Origin: Promethearchaeia archaeon
Lineage (GTDB): Archaea; Asgardarchaeota; Lokiarchaeia; Sigyniarchaeales; SOKP01
Assembly (NCBI GenBank): GCA_029856125.1
Contig: JAHQWJ010000025.1
Span: 1-51,296 of the forward strand
Direction: 5' to 3'
DNA length: 51,296 bases
Positions 24,234-34,608 of this stretch are shown here, piece by piece. Below the pieces are notes generated by a model. That model had not been told where the DNA came from. It saw only the letters and a list, made by a program, of their open reading frames with translations, and searched no databases. A program made the translations under genes and the position numbers. Numbering within the stretch: position 1 is the first letter of the stretch; each line of letters opens with the position of its first letter.

Positions 24234-25688
24234 TTACTCCTTCAAATCTTCGTAGATTTTCATAAATTCTTCAGGTTTCCATAGTTCCGTCATATATTTA
24301 CCAATTCCGGAACTATCTCGCGGTCCAACTACAACATAAGCATCAGCTTCGTCTTCTAAAGCCCCACTCAAGCGTGCGGCCATACCGGGTATGATTAATA
24401 TACGATGATCTACTTTGTCGAAAGCACCAAATTCTTTTACTGCTTCCGCAATTGATCCTGCGCTAAATTGCCCTCCTGCGACTGCTGATTCAATGCCGAT
24501 ACCCTCTGAATCCACAACTAAGAGCCAGGCGTCTACATTTGCTCCTTTAATATCTATTTCTACAGGAATCTTTGTTAACCGATAATTTGAAGTTACAAAA
24601 ATTGGAGCCATTTTACCAGGTTCTCCTATTTGAAAACAACCAGGATCTGTTGTTGGATAAATACGCGGATCGCTGAATACGCTCTGCCTTAAGGTCATAA
24701 TCGCTAGTAAAGCCCAAATATCTTCTTTCCTCTTACCGCTGTGGAGAACAATTAAACTTGTATCTATAGATTCCATAATCGCTGCCATAATGATTTCTTG
24801 ATATTGATGCTCCCAAAGCTTCTTATCGTCGTCAGTCTTAACTTGACTCCAATAAGCTGCGGGAACTCCCATAACAGGGAAGCCTGAATTCATATCTCCC
24901 TTATCAATTGCTGAAATTCTCAATCTCATTATGTTATCATAAGTTAAGGCTACATTTCCTGGACCAAAAACGGTCATAGCGTCTAAAATTATCTCCTTTA
25001 CACCAAGCTTTTGTAGAGTAGCACTTATAGACATAAGTTCATCTAAGCCACTTGAGACGGCTACAACTGGTAAATTATTTTCAACCGCAAATTTACCTAC
25101 TTTTTCCCATGTATCTTTTGTTGCGGCATAAAGTAGAGGCCTTACTTCTTTAATTTCAGCAGCAGCAGCAAGTAAAATATCGGGATTCAAACAAGCTAGC
25201 ATAATGGGGAGATTAGATGTCTCTGTAAGCTTCTTCGCAGCGAGTTTGTATTGCTCGACGTCTCCAGATACGCATCTTAATGTAATTCCGTTTACTCTTA
25301 ACACATCTCCCATTCTTTCCAGAATTAATGTTGTTAAATACTTAACGACTTCTTCTAAATCCGGATCCTCATCAGCAACCTCCATGAAAATAGCAGTCTC
25401 GTTGTAATATGTTAATTGATGGCGATTAAGAATCTCTTCTCCACCAATTATGCATTTACGGTCACCCACTCCAATTTCAACAGACTTTTGTGGAGGAGTA
25501 ATAAGTACTATTAATTTATCACGTTTTTTCGCCTGTTTTGGATCCTGCATTAAGTGAGTGCAATCTTGAACTATGACTTTCCTTTCGAGCAAATCTGTTC
25601 CGAATGCCATGCAAGTATCTCTCCCACAGTCTTTACAATTACTCTTATCTAAAAGAGCATATATTTCTAACGGGCTGGGTCTGGCCAT
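24234..25688 (-). CDS. cdhE: acetyl-CoA decarbonylase/synthase gamma subunit (CoFeSP large subunit)
   Basis: Large subunit of the corrinoid iron-sulfur protein of the Wood-Ljungdahl pathway, which carries the methyl group from tetrahydropterin to acetyl-CoA synthase. The N-terminal domain holds the 4Fe-4S ligands (SNCKDCGRDTCMAFGTDLL and a Cys in VQDCTHLM, residues 17-42). A TIM barrel follows, with the corrinoid-binding C-terminal domain (GQFSAGSIAEAVKEFGA, LIIPGMAARLSGALE). Length of 484 aa is close to the archaeal norm of about 460-500. The start has GGAGA at a good distance. The other Cdh genes are not adjacent here. Supports an acetogenic or autotrophic anaerobe. Confidence 0.93.
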   Translation of the reverse strand: MARPSPLEIYALLDKSNCKDCGRDTCMAFGTDLLERKVIVQDCTHLMQDPKQAKKRDKLIVLITPPQKSVEIGVGDRKCIIGGEEILNRHQLTYYNETAIFMEVADEDPDLEEVVKYLTTLILERMGDVLRVNGITLRCVSGDVEQYKLAAKKLTETSNLPIMLACLNPDILLAAAAEIKEVRPLLYAATKDTWEKVGKFAVENNLPVVAVSSGLDELMSISATLQKLGVKEIILDAMTVFGPGNVALTYDNIMRLRISAIDKGDMNSGFPVMGVPAAYWSQVKTDDDKKLWEHQYQEIIMAAIMESIDTSLIVLHSGKRKEDIWALLAIMTLRQSVFSDPRIYPTTDPGCFQIGEPGKMAPIFVTSNYRLTKIPVEIDIKGANVDAWLLVVDSEGIGIESAVAGGQFSAGSIAEAVKEFGAFDKVDHRILIIPGMAARLSGALEDEADAYVVVGPRDSSGIGKYMTELWKPEEFMKIYEDLKE

Positions 25689-25858
25689 TTTAATTTCTCC
25701 TAAATTCTAATTAGTCCTTTTTTTTTTAAATAATTATTAATTATTTTTTTATAGTTAGTGTAGTTTGATTTTACATTAAAAATTTGTTTTTTTTCAAAAA
25801 AAGAATGACTGTCAAATAGAACATACGATTTTGATTGTTTTCAAGAAATTCAATGCAA

Positions 25859-27247
25859 TCAGTTATTTAATTTTACCCTCAATAGCTTTAGAGGAATTAA
25901 TGATAACAATGCCAAAAATCCTGCAGTAATAAAGAGCGTCTCAATTTGAATGAAAGCAGAAAAAAATGTCCCCAATGGAATTAAAATAACAAAACTAAGT
26001 GCAATTGCTATTTTCAAGCACTGATATTTAAAAGTTTTATACTTCCCGTTATTAGAAATCGTCATCATTAACGAAGTATAATTTAACATCATTACACCTG
26101 AAACCAAGTGAATAATGCCTTGGATAATCATCAAAAATAAAAAATCTGAAACCGCCATCAGAAAGGTTAAAACTGCATATAGTCCAACGGTAATAGCAAT
26201 GATCTTTTTTCGATTAGATAATTTAAAAGCATACAATGCTTCAGCTTGGTTGTCAATTGTAAGGTCCAGCTTATTGTGGATTTTAGACTTGATATTGTCT
26301 ATGCTTCTATTCTCTTTTTTTGAAATTCGTTGTCCTATTATCCAACCTCCAATGTTAAGAAATATCAACACAATATATAATAACGAGTATAGATTGAATC
26401 CTTCTTTTCCGAATCGGGTTAAGATCCAAGACGAAAAAGGATATTTATACAAATTATCACTCCAAATTAATAAATACGATAGAAATAACAGAATAAAATT
26501 TAAAGTATTTTTTCCCCCTAAACTTGTAATATCCCTCTCGCATTGTTCAAATTTTTTTTCTGGTTTATTAGTTTTTTCCTTTAAAAGAGCTGCTGATAAG
26601 ATTATAGGAAGAGAAGCTAAGAAGCCAATAAAGAAAAAACTATTCCATTGATTAACATTAGAAATATCGTTTACAGCAAAAAGGAACAAAACTGAAGGAA
26701 TAAATGAGCCGATATTCAACGATACACTTATTGCCACTATTTTACTATCCTTCACACTTCCGCTACTAGGAAGATCTATTATCATTTTTAAAATTCCCAC
26801 CTTAACGATTTCTTGGCTTAGCAAATTTATTGCTAAAAAAAGACCAAGCACTCCTAAGTTTCTCCCACTAAGCACAGAAAGCAAGAAACTAGCCAAAAAT
26901 AATATACTGGAAGAAAATATTATCAATTTTTTATTTTTGGAATATCTATCAAAGAAATAGCCTAAAATCGGTCCTGAGAACATAACAAGATAAATGAACA
27001 CCTGAATGAATGCTAATTGACTTCTATCAACATTTAAAATATTTAATAAATAGACGGGTAAATAAATTACTAAATAGACCCTTATTATGCTAATAGCAAA
27101 ATACAGAAAAAAATATACAAGATAATTGGATTTCTTAACGCTCCTTTTTTCACTCTTCCTTTTCTTTAGCCTTAAACTCCACCTAAACCTAAATGCTGGA
27201 CTTGCAATCGATTTATTTGCTGTTTGTTTATTTTTTTGCCTAAACAT
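25859..27247 (-). CDS. MFS-type membrane transporter
   Basis: A 462-aa polytopic protein with about 11-12 hydrophobic segments and a basic N-terminal tail (residues 1-40). The loop GPILGYFFDRYSKNKK between helices 2 and 3 is the major-facilitator signature (GxxxDRxxRxR-like). Between the halves is a charged loop of about 50 residues (KKENRSIDNIKSKIHNKLD). Substrate not recognisable. Start ATG 27247; no neighbour is coupled to it. Confidence 0.78.
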   Translation of the reverse strand: MFRQKNKQTANKSIASPAFRFRWSLRLKKRKSEKRSVKKSNYLVYFFLYFAISIIRVYLVIYLPVYLLNILNVDRSQLAFIQVFIYLVMFSGPILGYFFDRYSKNKKLIIFSSSILFLASFLLSVLSGRNLGVLGLFLAINLLSQEIVKVGILKMIIDLPSSGSVKDSKIVAISVSLNIGSFIPSVLFLFAVNDISNVNQWNSFFFIGFLASLPIILSAALLKEKTNKPEKKFEQCERDITSLGGKNTLNFILLFLSYLLIWSDNLYKYPFSSWILTRFGKEGFNLYSLLYIVLIFLNIGGWIIGQRISKKENRSIDNIKSKIHNKLDLTIDNQAEALYAFKLSNRKKIIAITVGLYAVLTFLMAVSDFLFLMIIQGIIHLVSGVMMLNYTSLMMTISNNGKYKTFKYQCLKIAIALSFVILIPLGTFFSAFIQIETLFITAGFLALLSLIPLKLLRVKLNN

Positions 27248-27796
27248 TTTCAGTTTTTTCTACTGAGAGATTTATTATTAACACTTTTCTATTTATTTGC
27301 CTTCAATTTTATAAACCAAACAGAAAATTCCCCTTTATTATATGAAGAGATTCTTATCACTAGTAGAAATATTATTCAAAAATCATAATGGGAAGATTAT
27401 CTGTGTAAACACTATAAAAAAAAGAAGGAAAATATGGTTATCCTGTATTTCAGATTAATTGATAATCTATGCGGATAATTATTTGGGAATTGTATCACAA
27501 TTTGCTGGCATTTTAACCTTACCTCAACTTATTTTGATGAAATATAGGGTGTTTTTTCTATATGAACTCGCTATCTTCAACCGAGGAGTTCTAATAGTTC
27601 ATACTATCTCACAATGTTTATTCAATTATAGATATAAAAACATAGAGAAATAAGCCAAAGAGAAGCGTGGATTTTTTATAGTTAGAAAAACTGAGAGATC
27701 ATTAAATCTAAAAATTTATGGCATAAAAAAGTATTTAAGTTCTTACACTAAATAAATTTATAATTCTAATGCGTATTTATCAAAAAAATTGAATAT
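27248..27796. other. intergenic region between divergent genes
   Basis: AT-rich spacer of 549 bases. It contains a 64-codon open frame from TTG 27459 to 27653 with no ribosome binding site and no recognisable domain, which I do not call a gene. A long AT tract with tatttaag-like box near 27731-27740 may be the promoter of the 1205-aa gene. Confidence 0.45.
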
Positions 27797-30700
27797 ATGG
27801 CAAAATTAAATATCGATTTTTTAATAAAAACTCCAATCAAGAACATCCTTGAAAAGATTGACTACTTTTTTCACGAACTTCTTCGAGAAATTGAATCCTA
27901 TCTCAATTTAGAAGTGTTTTACGCTAATATAAACATTATTTTAAACAAAGAAGAATCAATAATTTCCGGTATGTCAGATAACATTTTTTCAATAGGAGTT
28001 GATAGTTCTTATAAGGATGATATTCTTAGTATTAAAATATCTTCCGATTTTATTCAGTACATCCAATTTATTATGCTTCGGGAAGCGTATAAATGTTTTA
28101 TTCCTCCCCTCGCCAACCAAATGAAAATAATTGAAATTTTCATAAACCAAAAAGTGTTAATCGATCTTAATAAATTAAAATCTAGCAATGAATGGAATTT
28201 GATCATACGGGACAAACTGGTTAATTACGATCTCATCTCGGGCCAGTTAGATCGTTTAGAGAATTTTTTGAAAAGTGAAAGTACTGAGAATCTTGATAGC
28301 CCCTTCAGATTCTTCTTTAACTATATTAGAAAAAATATCCAAATTATTGGTGAAAAAGAACATAATTTTTACGACACATTCTTCGAAGAATTTTCATTAG
28401 TTTCCTCAAAATCATTATTCAATGATGAAATAATAGAAACTATAAGAGTTCTTGATAAAATCTTCAACCAGGTAAAATACTATTCTACAATGTTAGATTA
28501 TCAAGATTATTTTATGTTATTTAAAGAAAAGGGAATTATTGAAACTAATCTAAGTCTAAATAAATTTACTGAAAACATGCAATGGATTAAAAATTTTAGT
28601 TATTTATCCCCTACATATAAAATAAACTGGCCATCATTAAATATACTCTCAATAAATTGCTGCGTTAAATTCAACCCGATCATTAAGAGGTCCGAAATAG
28701 TCAAATTCATTAATGAACTACCCTTTTTTGTTCTTCTTAAAGAATCCAGAAATAGTTTTGGATTCGAAATTGAAGGGTATTTTGTACTACCAAAAATTTT
28801 TGTTGACGATTTAAGAAATTATCTTGAAAAGTTTAGAGATTATGGATATGTTCTTCAAAATAGATTAGTCTTTCTTGAAAATGGTGAAACTGTTGTTAAT
28901 TTAAATTATTTTCGAGAATATTATGATAGAAAAACTATTGTTAATAGAAATAACAAATTATATGATGAAAAATATGAATTAGATTTTTCGATTGCATATG
29001 CAAAAGAAGTTGTTATGCCTAATTTGTCTCTTCTCGATTGGTTAATAATTGATAGAATTCGTTATGTTTCGCAAACGGGATTTAATTTCGAAAGAAGAGC
29101 TGGGGCTCTTAAGTTATTAAAGACTGATCTTATCAACGAAATTATTAGTCAACGGAAATTTATTACTGACCTAAAAGCAAATTTGCTTGTTATTCATTCC
29201 TCAGTAAAACTCCGAAATGATTTTCTTGAGTTTTTAAAAACAAACGAATCTTTTGGATTTTTTTACATAAAAAATATGCTTAATGATTATATCATTAGTT
29301 TTAATTTAATTAAAGATATATTGACTAAACATCCTTCTATTAACAACATCTTCAAATTTCGTGAACATTATAAAAACCAGGGAGTATCAAATTCAATCGA
29401 AAATAATATTATCTTTAAAAATTCAACAATTAAAAAAACGATTTTTAATCATTTTCTGCCAATATTGTTTAAATCAAAGGAGAATTTCGAGGAAGAAATT
29501 AATAAATATTCCAGTTTTTTTAAAGTATTTAGTTCTTGTTACGATTTGAAGATTTTCAACCCGCAGTCTATTCGCGTGATTGTAAAAGACAGATCTTTGA
29601 TTAATACAATTTATAAAACTAAGGAAGAAAAATTAATGAGCTCATATGAAAGCTATGAATTATCGGATCTAACATATCAATTAATTGAGGAAAAGCTAGA
29701 TTATTACTTAAATTGCAAACCACCAGTAATTAAACCAAATTTACCCCAAACTATATTGGTTTCAATGGTTCAAACTTTTATTATTTTATTGAAAAATAAC
29801 GAGGAAACTTTAGAAAACCTTAAGAAAATAACTTTTATATCAAAGAGGATGTCGATAAGTTCTGGAAAAATACTGAATGTAGTAATATTAATTCCATACT
29901 TAAGTAGTAGTGAAAAGGGAACATTTATATCATTATTGATTAATCTCTTTAAAGAAAATCTAATTAGCGTTAAAAGATATTTGTGGAGCTATTTTCAACA
30001 GGCGTTTTCACATAAATCTTTTTACGATTTAGATCAGAAAAAGTTTTTCTATACGCACGATCTCTTCAAGCAATTCTTCCAAAATGTAAGAAATATAATT
30101 GGTGATGTGCAAAAACCGCTTCTAGAACTCCAAAATATGCAGCAGAAACGATTTTGGCCTGAAGAGAAAGATGTTTCTTCCTTGATTAAAGAGGTTGAAG
30201 ATCGTGTAAGAGACGAAACTATAGATATAAGTTCAGAAAATCTTCGAAAATTGTTCGAATTTCATAACTTATTAAGTAAAAACATACTAAACATTGAAGA
30301 GTTTAAGAAGTCCCAAGTAAAGGCTTTCTTTAAAAATTGCATCAAGTCAATCGATTTTATACCATCCTTTCAAAATTTCGGGATGAGCCAGTATTTCTTA
30401 TATTTCTATCCAACAGATATCAATAAAATCGATTTTAAGCTTTTATTAAACAATTCATTCCAAAATATTAGTTATCCCGCTCAATTCGATGATTCTAATT
30501 CGTTTTTGATTCAATATATTTACCCTTATCGCAATCCAGGTATATCTCCATATTTGAATTGGTTGACTAAGTCGAAAAAAATCGTTAGAGAATATTGTTT
30601 ATTTTTCATTAAGAAATTCTATCAGATTTTACATTTTGATTACAACCTGAGCTCTGAAGGATGGGATCTCGACCCAAATCGGTTTAAGATATATTTCCAA

Positions 30701-31414
30701 AATATATTGTTTAATCCTAATTATAAATTCCAAATTCCTGATTTAAAGGAGTTCAACATTGGTGATGTAAACAAGTCAAATTACCTTGGACCCAAATCCT
30801 CTGAATTCAAAGAAATATCTCAAATATATAACTGGAAATCGTTGGATATTAAATCTTACTTAACGAGACGTTATTTTAAAATAAATACAAGTATAATAGA
30901 ATTGTTAAAGAAAGGACTAATTCAACCATTTATTTCTTTAAAGAATTTAGATGTAGTGGAAGAGATTACTATCATTTTATCAGATGTGAAAAAGGAATAT
31001 AACGAGCCAATTTTAAAGATTTTTAGCTTTTTCAACATCGGGTTCATCTATGAAATGGAAGGAGAATATTACATTCATGGGTTTGAGGACGTAATGAAAT
31101 TCGAGAATGGTATAATGATTAAACTATATTTCCCCGATTGTCAAATAGATGAATTCGAAAAACTTTTCGATTTGCTTTTTGAATACATGGAAATTGACCA
31201 TTACCTAATCTTAAACGATCAAGTTGACGGAGAGAATTTACTAAAATCTACATTTAATGGATTGAAATTTTTAGAGACATACAACCCTTTTACCAATCTT
31301 ATTTGGAACGATAAAGACAAAATATGGCGAAACCATAAATTATTTAACGAGAATTTTGAACCGGTGTATCCTGATATGTTCTTTGGAAAAAAAAATTACG
31401 ATTTAGATTCATAA
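27797..31414 (+). CDS. unrecognised 1205-aa soluble protein
   Basis: I do not recognise this protein. It is rich in Phe, Ile, Lys, Asn and has no membrane helix or signal. A possible beta-alpha-beta-beta-alpha unit sits near residues 290-355 (LSINCCVKF ... EIVKFINELPFFVLLKE ... FVDDLRNYLEKFRDYGYV), resembling an ACT/RAM ligand domain, and a second one near 1055-1160 (EITIILSDVKKEY ... ILKIFSFFNIGFIYEMEGEY ... DEFEKLFDLLFEYMEIDHY). After the first comes an HTH-like stretch (LSLLDWLIIDRIRYVSQTGF). The arrangement recalls Lrp/AsnC-type regulators, but only by eye. Start ATG is preceded by a possible promoter; single gene. Codon use and AT content match its neighbours. Confidence 0.8.
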   Translation: MAKLNIDFLIKTPIKNILEKIDYFFHELLREIESYLNLEVFYANINIILNKEESIISGMSDNIFSIGVDSSYKDDILSIKISSDFIQYIQFIMLREAYKCFIPPLANQMKIIEIFINQKVLIDLNKLKSSNEWNLIIRDKLVNYDLISGQLDRLENFLKSESTENLDSPFRFFFNYIRKNIQIIGEKEHNFYDTFFEEFSLVSSKSLFNDEIIETIRVLDKIFNQVKYYSTMLDYQDYFMLFKEKGIIETNLSLNKFTENMQWIKNFSYLSPTYKINWPSLNILSINCCVKFNPIIKRSEIVKFINELPFFVLLKESRNSFGFEIEGYFVLPKIFVDDLRNYLEKFRDYGYVLQNRLVFLENGETVVNLNYFREYYDRKTIVNRNNKLYDEKYELDFSIAYAKEVVMPNLSLLDWLIIDRIRYVSQTGFNFERRAGALKLLKTDLINEIISQRKFITDLKANLLVIHSSVKLRNDFLEFLKTNESFGFFYIKNMLNDYIISFNLIKDILTKHPSINNIFKFREHYKNQGVSNSIENNIIFKNSTIKKTIFNHFLPILFKSKENFEEEINKYSSFFKVFSSCYDLKIFNPQSIRVIVKDRSLINTIYKTKEEKLMSSYESYELSDLTYQLIEEKLDYYLNCKPPVIKPNLPQTILVSMVQTFIILLKNNEETLENLKKITFISKRMSISSGKILNVVILIPYLSSSEKGTFISLLINLFKENLISVKRYLWSYFQQAFSHKSFYDLDQKKFFYTHDLFKQFFQNVRNIIGDVQKPLLELQNMQQKRFWPEEKDVSSLIKEVEDRVRDETIDISSENLRKLFEFHNLLSKNILNIEEFKKSQVKAFFKNCIKSIDFIPSFQNFGMSQYFLYFYPTDINKIDFKLLLNNSFQNISYPAQFDDSNSFLIQYIYPYRNPGISPYLNWLTKSKKIVREYCLFFIKKFYQILHFDYNLSSEGWDLDPNRFKIYFQNILFNPNYKFQIPDLKEFNIGDVNKSNYLGPKSSEFKEISQIYNWKSLDIKSYLTRRYFKINTSIIELLKKGLIQPFISLKNLDVVEEITIILSDVKKEYNEPILKIFSFFNIGFIYEMEGEYYIHGFEDVMKFENGIMIKLYFPDCQIDEFEKLFDLLFEYMEIDHYLILNDQVDGENLLKSTFNGLKFLETYNPFTNLIWNDKDKIWRNHKLFNENFEPVYPDMFFGKKNYDLDS

Positions 31415-31535
31415 TTTTCTATATTAATATTTGGTTTTGTCCGTAAACACTGAGACAAACTTGTAAAAGTATAAAACAACCTACATTTTCAAAAATAATA
31501 AATCGGTTGATATTTTTTCTTACATGAATACATAA

Positions 31536-32963
31536 ATGGTAGTCAAAGTTATCGATTTTAAAAAGTTCGAAACCTTATTTCATCCAATTAATATCGCTTT
31601 TATCGGAGCTAGCGAGAAATCTGCTTTTGGGGCTATGTTATATTTATCAGCGTTTAAAACTTCGAAATGGAAAGACACGTTCTATCCCGTAAATCCAAAA
31701 TATGATAAAGTTCTCGATTGGAAATGCTATAAATCAGTCTTAGATATTCCAGATCATATAGATACGGCTTATATTTCTGTTAAAACTAAACACATTCCGC
31801 AAGTATTAAAAGAATGTGTAGAAAAAGATATTCCTTGGGTAATTGTGTTCTCATCTGGTTTTTCTGAAACGGGGGATCCAGTGGGGTTAAAATTAGAAAA
31901 AGAATTAAAACAAATTTTATCAAAATCAAATACGAGAGTAATAGGTCCGAACTGTCTAGGCCCTTATAACGCGGCTGAAGGTATGGCATTTTCTTTCAGC
32001 GCAAAAACGAATAGTCCCGGACAAGTTTCTTTCATGTCTCAATCTGGAGGGCATATGAGTCAGTTAATAGATATAGGATATAAAAGAGATATTAGGTTTA
32101 GGTATGGTGTATCATTTGGTAATCAAATAGACCTGAATTGCGTTGACTTCCTGAAACACTATCAGAAAGATTCCACAACTCAAGTTATCGCCGCATATTT
32201 AGAATCATTTGGTTCTACTACAGGTCACGAATTCTTTTTAGAGCTGAAAAAAACTACAAAAAACAAACCAGTTATTATATGGAAAGGAGGGTATACTGAA
32301 GATGGCTCGAGAGCAGCGTTTTCCCACACTGGCGCCATAGCAAGTGATTTAAGATTGTGGTATTCAATGGCCAAGCAAACCGGTGCCACTATTGTTAAAG
32401 ATAACGAAGAATTTTGGAACACTATTAAAACATTTGAATTGTTATTTCCAAAATATATCCCTCAAGGTAGAAACATAGGGATTATCACTCCTGGGGGTGG
32501 TTCTAGCGTGAATACAACCGATCTATTCAATTTTCACAATTTAAAAATTCCGGAATTAACTTTAGATTCCCAAAAGAAACTTAGCGAAATTCTTCCATAT
32601 GAAAACGTAAATGTGAAGAACCCTGTGGATTTAGGAGCACTTGGTTTTGTCGTAGAGGTATTCGTAAATTGTATCAAGATCGTAGTAAACGATCCGAACA
32701 TAGATATTGTTGTCATTCCATTATGGCCTCATTTCATTTATAATCACGTTTTCAGGCAGATGATTGAAATCCAGAAATCAACCAAGAAACCTTTTATGTT
32801 TTGTTTACCAAGCATTGCTGACTCATCGGAGCTCGCAAACCAATTTTCTGCCGTCAAAAAAAAACTCCACAAAGAAAGGGTCTTGTATTTCTTTTCGTTA
32901 AGAGATGCTGCAAAAAGCATTTCTTTATACTGCGATTACATTGAGTTTATAAACTCCCGTTAG
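31536..32963 (+). CDS. NDP-forming acyl-CoA synthetase alpha-type subunit
   Basis: A 475-aa protein with the CoA-binding Rossmann domain (residues 15-140: IAFIGASEKSAFG, YPVNPKYDKVLDWKCYKSV, IGPNCLGPYN) and two succinyl-CoA-ligase-like domains with MSQSGGHMSQ and the phosphohistidine motif AAFSHTGAIASD (His264), followed by GIITPGGGSSVNTTD and NPVDLGA. In archaea the alpha subunit works with an ATP-grasp beta subunit to make ATP and an organic acid from acyl-CoA. No ATP-grasp partner is fused or adjacent, so the partner must be elsewhere or the protein acts differently. Start ATG 31536. Confidence 0.88.
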   Translation: MVVKVIDFKKFETLFHPINIAFIGASEKSAFGAMLYLSAFKTSKWKDTFYPVNPKYDKVLDWKCYKSVLDIPDHIDTAYISVKTKHIPQVLKECVEKDIPWVIVFSSGFSETGDPVGLKLEKELKQILSKSNTRVIGPNCLGPYNAAEGMAFSFSAKTNSPGQVSFMSQSGGHMSQLIDIGYKRDIRFRYGVSFGNQIDLNCVDFLKHYQKDSTTQVIAAYLESFGSTTGHEFFLELKKTTKNKPVIIWKGGYTEDGSRAAFSHTGAIASDLRLWYSMAKQTGATIVKDNEEFWNTIKTFELLFPKYIPQGRNIGIITPGGGSSVNTTDLFNFHNLKIPELTLDSQKKLSEILPYENVNVKNPVDLGALGFVVEVFVNCIKIVVNDPNIDIVVIPLWPHFIYNHVFRQMIEIQKSTKKPFMFCLPSIADSSELANQFSAVKKKLHKERVLYFFSLRDAAKSISLYCDYIEFINSR

Positions 32964-32995
32964 CGTAAAAGTTCAAAATAAGGATTTTTGGTAAC

Positions 32996-33277
32996 TCAAA
33001 CTTTCTTCATCATTTCTTTGAGATACGCTTTCATAAAATATCTTTCCATGCTGCAATAATCCAACTTCTGGGTAGTTGTTAATTCTTCGTTATTTAGTAA
33101 GAATGAGTGAACATTTACTATTTTACCATAGCACTTAGTGAGTTTGTGGTCCACACAGCTTTCTTTTAGTGTAAATATATCTTTTTCCTTAAAAACAGGT
33201 GAAACCGGAACGCTAATATCGTAAGCCTCGTCGAAAATTTTAATGGGATAATTAATCCCAGCTTTACCCGAACTCAA
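32996..33277 (-). CDS. uncharacterised 93-aa protein
   Basis: Not recognised. A small mixed alpha/beta protein with a Cys at LKESCVDHKL, another at TKCYGKIV and a third at LDYCSMERYF. The frame can be extended to GTG 33286, but that GTG lies inside AAGGTGATC, a near-perfect Shine-Dalgarno sequence, and the TTG at 33277 sits at the right distance from it, so I take TTG 33277 (MSSGKAGINYPI). The strong ribosome binding site argues that the gene is real. It is convergent with the acyl-CoA synthetase gene. Confidence 0.65.
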   Translation of the reverse strand: MSSGKAGINYPIKIFDEAYDISVPVSPVFKEKDIFTLKESCVDHKLTKCYGKIVNVHSFLLNNEELTTTQKLDYCSMERYFMKAYLKEMMKKV

Positions 33278-33578
33278 TTTGATCACCTTAATCTAAAATT
33301 TTATGTAATTAAACCACTTGTTTTTTGAAACTGATGTGTTGTTTCTAATTTTGTCGGAAATTTTCATAGATCGATACTAAAATGTCTAATTTAGAGGTTT
33401 AATACACCTATAATCTCAATTTTGCATATATTATTGTTTTACTTATATTAAACTCTCAGTGAACCATATATTAACGGATTAATAACTGCAAACTGAAATT
33501 TAAAATAGTAGTGGAAGCATTAAAATAAAATAAATAGAACAAGTATTAATTGTAACAAATTAGAGATGAGTCTATTTC

Positions 33579-34607
33579 ATGAAATTTATATCTGGATTGA
33601 AGGGAGTGTTTAAAAAACCTCTATATGTTTTTATAATTAGTGTTTTTACTCTTACATGGATATTAATTATAGTTAATTCGTACTATTCTAACGTAATTTT
33701 AGGATTATCCGTACTAATGTTAGGTGGAAGCTTATTATACTTCGCGATGATTCTTTTTCTAATTTCATTTGTAAAACCTATTAACAACCTAAAATCATGG
33801 CTTGTATTCATTTTTTACCTATTATCGGTATTATCAACCTTTGTTTTAAACCGTATCGTGTTTATTATAACCTCAGAATTGTTTTTCATTATCCCTCTTA
33901 TGATAAACCAGTTCTTCACTGCCTACTTTGCATTTAAAATTTGCATGGATTCTTCTACAAAAGTAGACGATTATCTATATAAAAAGAAGAAAAGTCGAAC
34001 AGTAACGCGGTTAATAGAATTTTTTGTTTTTCTTCTGTTAAACTTGTGGTTTTCAAGAATTATTCTAGGATTTTTCGGTAAAGTATCCACTCTGTTATTT
34101 GTAATAGTATTCCGTATGTTTCAAATTATGTTTTGGGTAAATGTGGGCTTAATGGTAATTATTGTTATTCGTTTACTTGCCACTAAAAAGTTTTCGGCTT
34201 ATATTTCTCTATTTTTCTTGTTAACTCTATTTTACGCGTTATATATTCTTATTGATTATCTCTATGGTGCTTACTTTAGCTCAGGATCAGGGGATCCAAC
34301 TTATGTGGTAATCTCCTTTTTCGTTGATTGGTTCTTGTTTTTATACATATTAGGAACAATTTATTCAAGGGTTGATTATATTCAAGCAAAATTGAAGTTT
34401 CTTAAGGTAGACACAATAGCACTATTTCTAATAATCATGAAAATCTATGTCCAAGTTTCAAAAATCGTTCCAAAAGTTGTTGCCGAAGAGATGCAAATCC
34501 TACAAGCAGGAGGACTATTCGTTATCTTTGTTTTCTTCAATCTACTATTTGGAATTCATTCAATTTTAGCTCATAAACAAAGAAAAGAAAAAAAGACAAA
34601 AAAATAA
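33579..34607 (+). CDS. polytopic membrane protein
   Basis: A 342-aa protein of unknown function with about nine hydrophobic segments and a basic C-terminus (AHKQRKEKKTKK). A charged cytoplasmic loop (YLYKKKKSRTVTRLIEF) follows the fourth segment. No transporter or enzyme motif recognised. It ends one base before the convergent membrane-protein gene. Start ATG in a good context after an AT-rich promoter stretch. Confidence 0.75.
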   Translation: MKFISGLKGVFKKPLYVFIISVFTLTWILIIVNSYYSNVILGLSVLMLGGSLLYFAMILFLISFVKPINNLKSWLVFIFYLLSVLSTFVLNRIVFIITSELFFIIPLMINQFFTAYFAFKICMDSSTKVDDYLYKKKKSRTVTRLIEFFVFLLLNLWFSRIILGFFGKVSTLLFVIVFRMFQIMFWVNVGLMVIIVIRLLATKKFSAYISLFFLLTLFYALYILIDYLYGAYFSSGSGDPTYVVISFFVDWFLFLYILGTIYSRVDYIQAKLKFLKVDTIALFLIIMKIYVQVSKIVPKVVAEEMQILQAGGLFVIFVFFNLLFGIHSILAHKQRKEKKTKK

Positions 34608-34608
34608 A

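Noticed and set aside
27459..27653. 64-aa open frame starting at TTG between two divergent genes
   Set aside because: No ribosome binding site, no recognisable motif, and it begins at a weak start in an AT-rich spacer; could be a decayed gene but I cannot support it.
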